Source of the DNA: JAGVPT01 sp964642725
GTDB lineage: Bacteria > Bacteroidota > Ignavibacteria > UBA10030 > UBA8401
Direction of reading: 5' to 3'
DNA length: 6,552 nucleotides
NCBI GenBank assembly: GCA_964642725.1
Contig: CAZXQG010000113.1
Location: 1-6,552 of the forward strand
How positions within the stretch are numbered: the first letter of the stretch is position 1; every line of letters starts with the position of its first letter. A program made the position numbers and the translations under genes. Positions 1 through 6,552 of this stretch are shown here, one piece after another. The notes under the pieces were generated by a model. The model worked only from the letters and a program-made list of their open reading frames with translations. It did not search any database and had not been told where the DNA came from.

Positions 1-18
1 CTGAAGCATTTCAGTGAG

Positions 19-70
19 AAAAACCGCTTGCAATTATCGGCACCATTTTTTAGATTGCAGGCGGTTTTTT
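19..70 (+). terminator. Rho-independent terminator upstream of the left gene pair
   Basis: The arm at 19-34 pairs with 54-69 over 16 positions with a single G-T wobble (28 with 60), around a 19-base loop, and a run of six T follows at 65-70. This is a strong intrinsic terminator for a + strand gene lying left of the window. Because the left arm starts with five A, the hairpin could also work on the other strand. It shows that the barrel gene starting at 112 is probably the first gene of its own transcript. The promoter of that gene must lie in or very near this structure, since only 41 bases separate it from the start codon. Confidence 0.85.
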
Positions 71-111
71 ATTTGATGCCATTAATCGTTCACCTTTCTC
101 CCGGTCTGCCA

Positions 112-2511
112 ATGGACTTTCTCCTACGGAAATCGTCCCAAAAAATTTTATTATGCCTTACCGCCGCTGTGATCTTTCTTACCCCGATCGCAACTCATTC
201 TCAGATCAACACCTACATCCGAGCGATCCATTACGGCGAGGCAAAGGAGGGGGCGCCTCTTCGCGTCGCGGTAGAGCTGGCTAAATCGACAGAACTTGGC
301 CGGGTGGTATTGTATTACCGTCAATTCGGTCAATCTGAATTTCGCATACTTGAAATGCAGATCACGAGCGATACGGCGACGGTAACGATCGCTGAGGATG
401 AGGTGACGCCGCCGTTTATGGAAGTCTATGTGCAGGCGCAAACATCGACCGGCGCAATTGAAACCTATCCGTTTCAAAATCCAACGGCAGCGCCAACGCG
501 AATTCCGGTGGGGGTGAAATCAGCAAAAGACCAAGAGATACTTTTCCTTAGTCCCGATAAATCGGAGAGACTGCTTCCGGAGGATATCTATATTTCAATT
601 TCTTTCGTTTACGCTCCCGACAAAGTCGATAGAAAAAGGACAAAAGTATATATAGACAATATTGACCTTTCAGCGATGAAGGTGACGGCAGGCGATCTGA
701 CGATCGTGTCCCCCGACGCCCTCCCCAAGAACATGTCGAACGGGGTACATACGCTGCGTGTCGACGTATACGATAAAACGGGAGCGCCATACCATACAAT
801 CGAGCGGACATTCACGGTTATCACAAACGGGCAGGCGCAGGCGTTGGAAGATCAGGTTCAGTATTCCGGAAATGCCCAGGCGGAAGGGCGCAATGAAGAC
901 ATTAAGGGAGCCGAAACGCCGTACCGGCGTTTGAACACAAATGCTAATGCCTCATACGGCATTTTGAAAGCAACGGGCAATATCTATCTCACTTCGGAAG
1001 AGGATCCAACGCGGCAGCCGCAAGATCGATATTTTCTCGGGCTCGATGCAAAATACGCACAACTGGGGATTGGCGACGTATACCCCCGATTCCCCTCAAC
1101 CGTATTGGATGGAAAGCGCATCCGCGGAGTATCCGCGGACCTGCTCCTCGGCGCCTTTAATTTAGATTTTGCGTCCGGTGAGGTGGTTCGAAGAGTCGAC
1201 ATCGATTCAAGCCAGCAGATCTTAACGCCGACGCTGAAGCGCAACCTCACAGTTGTCCGCCCGAGCTTTGGCTCTGGTGAAAATTTCCAGCTCGGCTTCT
1301 CGTATTTGAAATCAAAGGATCAGTACGGTGCGGCGGACACACTCGTCAAACCGCAGGAAAATGTTGTCGCGGGAAGCGACTTGGTTATCGCGTTTGACAA
1401 CCATCACTTCGAATTTACCGGGCAGGCGTCGTACAGTTTGAACAACATCGACATATCGGCACCCGAATTCACCGACGCAAGCATCGATACTTCACAACTG
1501 AGCAGCAGCACAAAAGACCTTCTGAAGAAATACGGCACAAAGTACCTTTCAAAGGTCATCACACTGAATGAAAACCTTCAACCACTTCCCCCCGGACTTT
1601 CGGCATTAGTCTATGAGACCGGGCTTGCAGTCAATTATTTCGGAAACTATCTCAAGGGGACGTACATTTATCATGGTGCAGATTATACCTCGGAAGGCAC
1701 CTCGGCATTGAGGAAGGATGTCAAAGGCTTTAATGTTTTTGACAGACTGCGGCTAGTCGGGAACAGCGTCTTCCTGACTGGGAGCTACGAACGGCTGCAA
1801 AACAACACAGGTGGACAGGACACGATTCTGACCTCAAAGGGAGAAGTCGCGCTGACGACAACATACGCATCGTTCAACACATCGGTTTCATACTACCCGA
1901 CTTCGAACATGCCCAACTTTACCATCGGATTCGGCAACAATGACAACTCCAATCCAATCGACCCGCTCGACCAAGACAGCGTGGTGGCAGAGCGAGCGAT
2001 TAACGATGTGACGAACCATTACTTCGTACAATCGACGTACGACTTTTCATACTGGGGAAGACACAACGCCACGCTGAGCCTCGACTTCTCAAATAAAACG
2101 GACAACACCGCGAATAAACAAGACGTCAAAGGCTTCAACGCATTCCTGTTGATCAATACCGTTCATACATTCCCGCTCGAGTCCTCGATCGGGTATACGG
2201 TAAGTTTGAACACCATTCCGATGGCCGCGGTAGATTCAACCGGAGGAGTTTTGAAAACAGTGATTTCCTCGACATCGCTGAACTATACAACCATCACGCT
2301 CAACGGGCGGTACAAGATTTATCAAGATATGCTGAAGCTGTCCGGCACAATTGCCCCGACGTTCGGGGATTTTAAACGCACCGTGCTGGAACTTGGTTTG
2401 CTCTATGCCATCGCGCATAATCAGAGCGCGGCGTTCGATTACGAATATATCATCAACTCAGGTGTGAAGAACGATTCATACGTCAGCCTGATTTACCGCA
2501 TCAACTTCTAA
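112..2511 (+). CDS. Outer membrane beta-barrel protein with N-terminal Ig-like domains, function unknown
   Basis: The frame is open from a TTG at 28, but that codon lies inside the terminator stem. The ATG at 112 is preferred because it gives a normal signal peptide: a short basic n-region (R6, K7, K11), a hydrophobic core at about 12-26 and a likely cleavage after THS at residue 30. An ATG at 76 is the alternative. No Shine-Dalgarno sequence precedes 112. The mature protein is 799 residues minus the signal. Residues about 33-240 look like two Ig-like beta modules, with phrases such as VVLYYRQFG and VHTLRVDVYD. From about 250 to the end, alternating polar and aromatic or hydrophobic strands rich in Tyr, Asn and Gly suggest a large barrel, and the last strand ends in YRINF with the terminal Phe typical of BamA substrates. 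A conspicuous motif, GDVYPRF, lies at 321-327. It probably sits in the outer membrane with a periplasmic or surface Ig region. The cyclase gene starts 4 bases downstream. I do not recognise a named family; barrel topology is inferred by eye, and the specific role is unknown. Confidence 0.85.
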   Translation: MDFLLRKSSQKILLCLTAAVIFLTPIATHSQINTYIRAIHYGEAKEGAPLRVAVELAKSTELGRVVLYYRQFGQSEFRILEMQITSDTATVTIAEDEVTPPFMEVYVQAQTSTGAIETYPFQNPTAAPTRIPVGVKSAKDQEILFLSPDKSERLLPEDIYISISFVYAPDKVDRKRTKVYIDNIDLSAMKVTAGDLTIVSPDALPKNMSNGVHTLRVDVYDKTGAPYHTIERTFTVITNGQAQALEDQVQYSGNAQAEGRNEDIKGAETPYRRLNTNANASYGILKATGNIYLTSEEDPTRQPQDRYFLGLDAKYAQLGIGDVYPRFPSTVLDGKRIRGVSADLLLGAFNLDFASGEVVRRVDIDSSQQILTPTLKRNLTVVRPSFGSGENFQLGFSYLKSKDQYGAADTLVKPQENVVAGSDLVIAFDNHHFEFTGQASYSLNNIDISAPEFTDASIDTSQLSSSTKDLLKKYGTKYLSKVITLNENLQPLPPGLSALVYETGLAVNYFGNYLKGTYIYHGADYTSEGTSALRKDVKGFNVFDRLRLVGNSVFLTGSYERLQNNTGGQDTILTSKGEVALTTTYASFNTSVSYYPTSNMPNFTIGFGNNDNSNPIDPLDQDSVVAERAINDVTNHYFVQSTYDFSYWGRHNATLSLDFSNKTDNTANKQDVKGFNAFLLINTVHTFPLESSIGYTVSLNTIPMAAVDSTGGVLKTVISSTSLNYTTITLNGRYKIYQDMLKLSGTIAPTFGDFKRTVLELGLLYAIAHNQSAAFDYEYIINSGVKNDSYVSLIYRINF

Positions 2512-2515
2512 CACT

Positions 2516-4720
2516 ATGGCCGGGCCACTCTTCAAACGTTTGATGCCGTGGCTTATTCGAATTTCCCTCAGCGTGGGTATTGCGTTGCTTGTAATCGTTT
2601 TTGTGCAGGACGCAGTATTTGAGTTCCACTTCTTCGACAGGCTGAAGCTTTCCTTTATCGATAAATCGTTCGCAAAGCGCGGTCCGCTCCCCTATTTAGA
2701 GGACTCCCTCGACGTCGTAATTGTGACAGTCTCTGAAAAATCCGACGCGACTGTTCCGGAACACTTCCCTTTTCCCCGAAGCTATTATGCCCGTGCAATC
2801 CGCAATCTCAACAGAGCCGGCGTACGCGCGATCGGAATCGACTTTTCCTTTGAGGATCCCGACGGACACGGCCTGCAGCACGATAACGAACTCCGGGATG
2901 CCATCAAGAAATACCGAAACGTTGTCGTTGCCGGCAAGACCGAAATTCGAAGCGAAAACGTATCAATCAAGCGCAAGAACGAGAATTACCACAGCATTTT
3001 TTATTCGGCGGACAGTTCAGTCGGCGTTGTCTATGTTCCAAACGATGAAGACGGGCTGTACCGGCGCTACAAAGCGCTCGCAAAAGATCCGGGAGAAGAC
3101 ACATACCTCCCGACATTTGCTTTCGCCCTGATGAACAAGTATTTGAACCTTCCGTCGACAGCCGTCTGCAGGGACGACGGTAAATACTTTGTTCTCGGAG
3201 ATCGGCGGATTCCAAAATACGACGATGTATCGATCCTCATAAACTATCACGGTCTCGCCGGCAAGACATTTAAGCATTTCGACATTGCCGATATCCTCGA
3301 CGATAAAACGTTCACAACAAACGAGGAGGCAAAGCTCCATACGGAAATCAACACCTTTGACGACCCCGATTACGGATACCTGCAATCCGGGATCTTTAAG
3401 AATAAAATTGTTTTAATCGGTCCGACGTTTCCTGAATCGAAGGATATTTTCCCCGTCTCCATTGCCGACCGTGACAACCCTGATAACAATTTGATGTACG
3501 GCGTTGAAATTCATGCGAACGCGCTGCAAACGCTGATCCATCAAAATTTCATCGAGCGGCCGGCATTGTGGCTCGAATTGTCATACACGCTGGCGTTGTC
3601 ACTCCTTAGTTTTCTTGTTGTGTCTGCGTTGAAACAAATCAAATCGAAGGTTGAATTTGTTTTCGAAATCATCGCGCTCCTTTTTATTGGCGGGGAAGTG
3701 TACGCCGTCATCGCCCTTTCGGATTACGCATTCGCGCGGCACAATTTGCTCATTCCGGTCGTCCCCCCAGTTGCGGCAGTCTTTGCGAATTACGTCGGCA
3801 GCGCCGTCTACCAATATCTGACGGAACGCAAACAGAAGGTGATGATCAAAGGAATGTTCAGCCAGTACCTGAACCCTCACGTGGTCAACGAGCTGATTGC
3901 ACACCCCGAAAAATTGAAGCTTGGCGGCGAACGGAAAGAACTCAGCGTGCTCTTCAGCGACATCGCCGGCTTTACGACGTTTTCCGAAAAGCTGCCGCCG
4001 GAAGAACTTGTGCTGGTTCTGAACGAATACCTGAGCGCCATGACGGAAATTGTTTTCAAGCACGACGGCACACTCGACAAATACGAAGGAGACGCCGTAA
4101 TGGCGTTCTGGGGCGCTCCCGTTGAACTCGACAACAACGCTCTTCACGCCTGCAACGCCGCGCTGGAGATGCAAGAAAAGCTGGTGGAGATAAGGGAAAA
4201 ATGGAGAGCGGAAGGAAAACCCAACGTCCATGTTCGCATCGGACTGAACACCGGAGAGATGGTCGTCGGCAACATGGGCGGTTTTGGGAAATTCGATTAC
4301 ACCGTCATCGGCGACAGCGTTAACCTGGGGTCAAGACTCGAAGGGGCAAACAAAGAGTACGGAACGTACATCATGGCAAGCGAGCGGACGCAGGAATTGG
4401 TGAAAGATTATTTCGCTTTCCGCGAACTGGACCTGCTCGTCGTGAAGGGAAAGACGATGCCGATTAAAGTCTTTGAACTTCTTGGAAGGAAGGATGACGG
4501 CGTGCCGAAGACAAAAACTGCAGCAGTCGAAAAATATCTCAGCGGACTTGAATTATACCGGCACAAAAAATTTCAAGACGCAATTCAGAAGTTCAACGAG
4601 GCTCTTGCCGTCGACCCCGCCGACGCTCCGTCAAAGCTGTACATCGAGCGATCGCAGCTCTATCTCAACACTCCGCCGCCCGATGATTGGAACGGCGTCT
4701 TCGTTCTGAAAACAAAGTAG
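2516..4720 (+). CDS. CHASE2-domain transmembrane class III adenylate/guanylate cyclase with C-terminal TPR
   Basis: A predicted inner-membrane receptor that converts a nucleoside triphosphate, probably ATP, to the cyclic monophosphate. One membrane segment (about 10-29) leads into a periplasmic CHASE2 domain (about 30-345, with FPFPRSYYARAI, RAIGIDFSF, NKIVLIGPT and YGVEIHANALQTLI typical of the family). Three closely spaced helices follow (about 351-372, 382-401, 411-434), then a linker (FSQYLNPHVV) and the cyclase domain (about 474-655). Catalytic positions are all present: metal aspartates D482 (FSDIAGFT) and D526, purine-specifying K522 (DKYEGD) and T596 (YTVIGD), and transition-state N603 and R607 (VNLGSRLE). 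The Lys/Thr pair favours adenylate over guanylate cyclase. One chain holds every residue, so it should work as a homodimer. A TPR-like helix pair spans about 670-717, and the end carries PPPDDWNGVFVLK, a tail I recall from other CHASE2 cyclases. It starts 4 bases after the barrel gene stop without a Shine-Dalgarno site, implying co-transcription and translational coupling. Family assignment is firm; the ligand is unknown. Confidence 0.96.
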   Translation: MAGPLFKRLMPWLIRISLSVGIALLVIVFVQDAVFEFHFFDRLKLSFIDKSFAKRGPLPYLEDSLDVVIVTVSEKSDATVPEHFPFPRSYYARAIRNLNRAGVRAIGIDFSFEDPDGHGLQHDNELRDAIKKYRNVVVAGKTEIRSENVSIKRKNENYHSIFYSADSSVGVVYVPNDEDGLYRRYKALAKDPGEDTYLPTFAFALMNKYLNLPSTAVCRDDGKYFVLGDRRIPKYDDVSILINYHGLAGKTFKHFDIADILDDKTFTTNEEAKLHTEINTFDDPDYGYLQSGIFKNKIVLIGPTFPESKDIFPVSIADRDNPDNNLMYGVEIHANALQTLIHQNFIERPALWLELSYTLALSLLSFLVVSALKQIKSKVEFVFEIIALLFIGGEVYAVIALSDYAFARHNLLIPVVPPVAAVFANYVGSAVYQYLTERKQKVMIKGMFSQYLNPHVVNELIAHPEKLKLGGERKELSVLFSDIAGFTTFSEKLPPEELVLVLNEYLSAMTEIVFKHDGTLDKYEGDAVMAFWGAPVELDNNALHACNAALEMQEKLVEIREKWRAEGKPNVHVRIGLNTGEMVVGNMGGFGKFDYTVIGDSVNLGSRLEGANKEYGTYIMASERTQELVKDYFAFRELDLLVVKGKTMPIKVFELLGRKDDGVPKTKTAAVEKYLSGLELYRHKKFQDAIQKFNEALAVDPADAPSKLYIERSQLYLNTPPPDDWNGVFVLKTK

Positions 4721-4805
4721 CTCCAGCCCCGCCTCAAATTGATTTTTTATACCCAACGCCAAAAACCTTTTTGCCACTTCGCAGACCGCATTGTGTTTGT
4801 ATCAG
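4721..4805. other. Gap between convergent gene ends
   Basis: These 85 bases separate the 3' ends of the cyclase and lipoprotein genes. A T run at 4743-4748 follows the cyclase, but no GC-rich stem precedes it. A small AT hairpin at 4760-4773 has only a 2-base loop. I see no convincing intrinsic terminator for either direction, so the two transcripts may overlap or end by Rho. Confidence 0.6.
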
Positions 4806-5387
4806 TTACTCTGCTTTTATCAGCGAATTGACCAAGGCCATTTGCGCCTCAGCCGCTGAAGATAATGGAAGGGACTCGCTGTTTTGACGCAGCTCGACTT
4901 CATAGATTTTTGATTTGGCGCGAAATACAACGACACGCCTGAGAAGCGATCTCTCGGAATAAATGTAAACGCAGAATTCTTTTCCATTTCCGCTGACCGA
5001 GGGAGGCTGCACGATTCTTCGTTCATCGCTGTCTGTTCCAAGTTTACTCTGCATTGAAATATTTCCGAGCACACATACACCTTCTTCGGTCAACGTGTTC
5101 TTGGCGGCTGTCGCGGGTTTCAGCTCCTTCAGAATCATTGCAGCGTCGCCGTCATTTTTCGTGAGGATGAGCTGCGGGGAGGCCGATCTTCCTGCTTCCG
5201 GCACGGCGCTCCATCCAGCGGGGATAACCATTTTTTCTGCGTGGTAGGTAATGTGTGCCGGCGGACGTTCTGCCGCCGTTTCATGGTGAGACGAACAGGA
5301 AAGAGAAAAGACAGAGCAAGCAATAATGGCCATCGAAGAAACGAACCGCCCGAAACCATCAGCAGCGGTTCGCATCGCTCCGATCAC
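4806..5387 (-). CDS. Probable small lipoprotein of unknown function
   Basis: The 193-residue protein starts with GTG at 5387, whose GTGA overlaps the TGA stop of the upstream PorV-like gene. This junction and a GAGGGG sequence four bases ahead favour this start; an in-frame ATG at 5375 (residue 5) is the alternative. A hydrophobic segment at about 15-30 ends in FSLSC, making C31 a candidate lipidation site. The lipobox is weak because Ser replaces the usual Leu at -3, so simple membrane anchoring or cleavage by another peptidase is possible. The mature part, about 160 residues, opens with a phrase IPAGWSAVP and a strand QLILTKND, and ends with VVVFRAKSKIYEVEL followed by a helix, AQMALVNSLI. 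This order recalls small alpha-beta folds of the PsbP/Mog1/DUF1795 kind, but that is only an impression. Four cysteines occur: C24 and C31 in the signal region, and two in the mature chain that could pair. Tight overlap implies co-expression with the barrel protein, perhaps as a periplasmic partner. No function is assigned. Confidence 0.8.
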   Translation of the reverse strand: MIGAMRTAADGFGRFVSSMAIIACSVFSLSCSSHHETAAERPPAHITYHAEKMVIPAGWSAVPEAGRSASPQLILTKNDGDAAMILKELKPATAAKNTLTEEGVCVLGNISMQSKLGTDSDERRIVQPPSVSGNGKEFCVYIYSERSLLRRVVVFRAKSKIYEVELRQNSESLPLSSAAEAQMALVNSLIKAE

Positions 5388-6481
5388 TCTGCCCCTCGTT
5401 TGTATTTGTCTTCTTGAATAATCAGCCGAAGTGAGATGCGGTGCGAATTCCCGAGCTGGTCTTCGCCGTTGAATTTGGCGAACGAATAATCGATATCGAG
5501 CTTCCGAAGATGAACGCCGGCCCCCAGCGTTAAATTCTTCACGTTGTCGTAGCCGACGCGAAGCGCAACGGTTTTCTTGTAGTCAAATTCGATGCCGCCG
5601 TGCGGGTCGAAACTCATGGGCCCGAGGTACGCAATTGAGGAGAACTTTCTTCCTTCAAACCGGATGTCGGTATCGAACGACGGACCAAGGCGTCCGCCAA
5701 AGATCTCGAAAAGATACGCTCCGCCGACCTTGAGCGTCGGAGATATAAGCTCGTTGGTTCCGGTATTCCATGCTATCAGCGTCGTGGTGATATCTTGAAC
5801 GTTTGCGCCGAGAGAAAAATTTTCCGTCGGCTGGTAGATTCCACCCAGGTCAAACCCGATACCGGTAGCGTGATACTCTCCGATGTCTCGCCGGATAAGT
5901 TTGAGATTCGCTCCGTAAAAAAGATGCTCCGAATACTGTTTCGCGTAAGAAAAATATATAGCCCAGTCAGCGGAGTTAAAAAAGGTAATCTGAGAATAAT
6001 CAGGACGGCCGTCCAGGTCGTTGAACACTCCGTCGCCGTTGGTATCTAATGCACGGGTATCCGGAATCCCGTCGATGCCGAGCCGCATGACACTGATCCC
6101 GAATGCCGCCGCGTTGTAATTCACGACCGGCCGGATTGTGCCATCTTCGCCGGCAACGGTTTCGGCGGTCGTATCGTTCGCTCCATACGGAAAAGCAACG
6201 GCGGCATAATCGAAGTTTTCAAGGCTGCCGAACTGCTCATCGTGCATCAAAGAGAATTCGGGGTAATTGATGCGCGCAAGGCCCGCAGGGTTCCAATAGC
6301 CGGCTGTGACGTCGTTGGCAATCGCAACGTACGCGCCGCCGAGTCCAAGCGCCCGGCCGCCGACACCGATTGACATAAACTCGCCGGCGTATTTTGCAAC
6401 ATACGTGTCGCCGGCATTTGCAGAAGCGGCACAAACACACCAAGCGATAATTGTCACGGATATTTTTGATATGAGTTTCAT
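5384..6481 (-). CDS. PorV/PorQ family (UPF0164) outer membrane beta-barrel protein
   Basis: A signal peptide (basic start, hydrophobic core about 7-18, cleavage after ANA at 23) precedes the family signature: GGRALGLGGAYVAIANDV at 41-58 and YWNPAGLA at 62-69. These mark the FadL-like 14-strand barrels that include PorV and PorQ. PorV moves type IX secretion substrates to the attachment complex at the outer membrane, but many relatives occur outside that context and their roles are undefined. Length (365) is normal. Residues 146-157 (DTNGDGVFNDLD) fit an EF-hand calcium loop between predicted strands. The final strand (HRISLRLII) is followed by a charged tail, QEDKYKRGAE, instead of ending on an aromatic residue. 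The ATG at 6481 fits the signal peptide; no clear Shine-Dalgarno site precedes it. A terminator ends 17 bases upstream, so this gene heads its unit, and the lipoprotein gene overlaps its stop. Family is confident; secretion function is not shown here. Confidence 0.93.
   Translation of the reverse strand: MKLISKISVTIIAWCVCAASANAGDTYVAKYAGEFMSIGVGGRALGLGGAYVAIANDVTAGYWNPAGLARINYPEFSLMHDEQFGSLENFDYAAVAFPYGANDTTAETVAGEDGTIRPVVNYNAAAFGISVMRLGIDGIPDTRALDTNGDGVFNDLDGRPDYSQITFFNSADWAIYFSYAKQYSEHLFYGANLKLIRRDIGEYHATGIGFDLGGIYQPTENFSLGANVQDITTTLIAWNTGTNELISPTLKVGGAYLFEIFGGRLGPSFDTDIRFEGRKFSSIAYLGPMSFDPHGGIEFDYKKTVALRVGYDNVKNLTLGAGVHLRKLDIDYSFAKFNGEDQLGNSHRISLRLIIQEDKYKRGAE
5392..5397 (-). promoter_or_regulatory. 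Possible ribosome binding site for the lipoprotein gene
   Basis: Read on the - strand, GAGGGG lies four bases ahead of the GTG at 5387, inside the last codons of the PorV-like gene. It is the only purine-rich Shine-Dalgarno-like match at a usable distance among the four genes. For the alternative ATG at 5375, a GGAG at 5378-5381 is only two bases away, which is too close. This tips the choice to GTG, weakly. Confidence 0.35.
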
Positions 6482-6498
6482 CGCATCACTTTAGAAAT

Positions 6499-6536
6499 AA
6501 AAAAACCGAATCTCCTCTCGCGGATGAAATTCGGTT
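6499..6536 (-). terminator. Rho-independent terminator immediately upstream of the PorV-like gene
   Basis: Read on the - strand, an 8-pair stem (6529-6536 with 6504-6511, ATAACCGAAT side pairing with ATTCGGTT) with a 17-base loop is followed by a run of seven T at 6505-6499. On the + strand the stem is not followed by T, so it acts leftward and probably ends a - strand gene lying right of the window. Only 17 bases separate the T run from the ATG at 6481, so the promoter of the PorV-like gene must overlap this structure, or transcripts must read through it. Confidence 0.75.
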
Positions 6537-6552
6537 ATCATTGTTAGAGAGG

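Noticed and set aside
1..14. Tiny hairpin CTGAA-GCAT-TTCAG at the left edge
   Set aside because: Five pairs only, cut by the window edge, and without a following T run; it cannot be interpreted.
28..111. Upstream extension of the barrel gene from the TTG at 28 or the ATG at 76
   Set aside because: The TTG lies inside the terminator stem, and both starts would push the signal peptide inward behind a long N-terminal extension; the ATG at 112 gives a standard signal sequence.
1121..1139. Two copies of the palindrome TCCGCGGA 11 bases apart
   Set aside because: Inside the barrel coding region, where it encodes ordinary residues; two short copies are expected by chance and no operator context is present.
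2787..3131. A 114-codon + strand frame inside the CHASE2 region
   Set aside because: Fully nested out of frame in a conserved domain; Ser/Thr/Arg-rich translation without recognisable motifs.
3599..4231. A 210-codon open frame on the - strand inside the cyclase gene
   Set aside because: It lies opposite a well-conserved catalytic domain; its His/Phe/Val-rich translation shows no family motif and reflects the codon pattern of the real gene.
4760..4773. Inverted repeat CAAAAA-CC-TTTTTG in the convergent gap
   Set aside because: Only A-T pairs apart from one, with a 2-base loop; too weak for a terminator.
4687..4887. A 66-codon + strand frame across the cyclase end and the intergenic gap
   Set aside because: Starts inside the cyclase gene and runs antisense into the lipoprotein gene; no ribosome site or family motif.
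6491..6541. A 16-residue leader-like frame on the - strand running through the terminator and rich in Phe/Tyr at its end
   Set aside because: The Phe/Tyr run is simply the T tract of the terminator, there is no ribosome binding site, and no alternative antiterminator hairpin was found; a Phe-type attenuator makes no sense for a barrel gene.

Overview
The window carries four protein genes in two convergent pairs. Two genes on the + strand occupy 112-4720 and two on the - strand occupy 4806-6481, with an 85-base gap between their 3' ends. Each pair begins just behind a rho-independent terminator (19-70 on the left, 6499-6536 on the right), so both look like complete two-gene transcription units. 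No RNA gene, mobile element, CRISPR array or phage gene is visible, and no stretch over 300 bases lacks a gene.

The likely source is a Gram-negative bacterium of the Fibrobacterota-Chlorobiota-Bacteroidota group, perhaps an Ignavibacteria-like lineage. Three things suggest this: a PorV/PorQ-type outer membrane protein, a large Ig-plus-barrel surface protein, and start codons mostly without a Shine-Dalgarno sequence. This placement is inferred from gene content, not from a marker gene.

Left pair: a 799-residue secreted protein with a signal peptide, probable Ig-like N-terminal modules and a long beta-strand-rich outer membrane barrel, followed 4 bases later by a 734-residue CHASE2 - membrane - class III nucleotide cyclase - TPR protein with a complete set of catalytic residues. 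The close linkage suggests an envelope protein co-expressed with a transmembrane cyclase that senses periplasmic conditions and makes a cyclic nucleotide, most likely cAMP.

Right pair: a 365-residue PorV/PorQ (UPF0164, FadL-like) barrel carrying an EF-hand-like calcium loop, followed with a 4-base GTGA overlap by a 193-residue probable lipoprotein of unknown function. No type IX secretion core gene is in view, so a secretion role for the PorV-like protein cannot be assumed.

The main leads are the barrel-cyclase pairing, the coupled PorV-like protein and lipoprotein, the calcium loop in the barrel, and the terminators set very close in front of both units. None of these amounts to a clearly new system on sequence alone.
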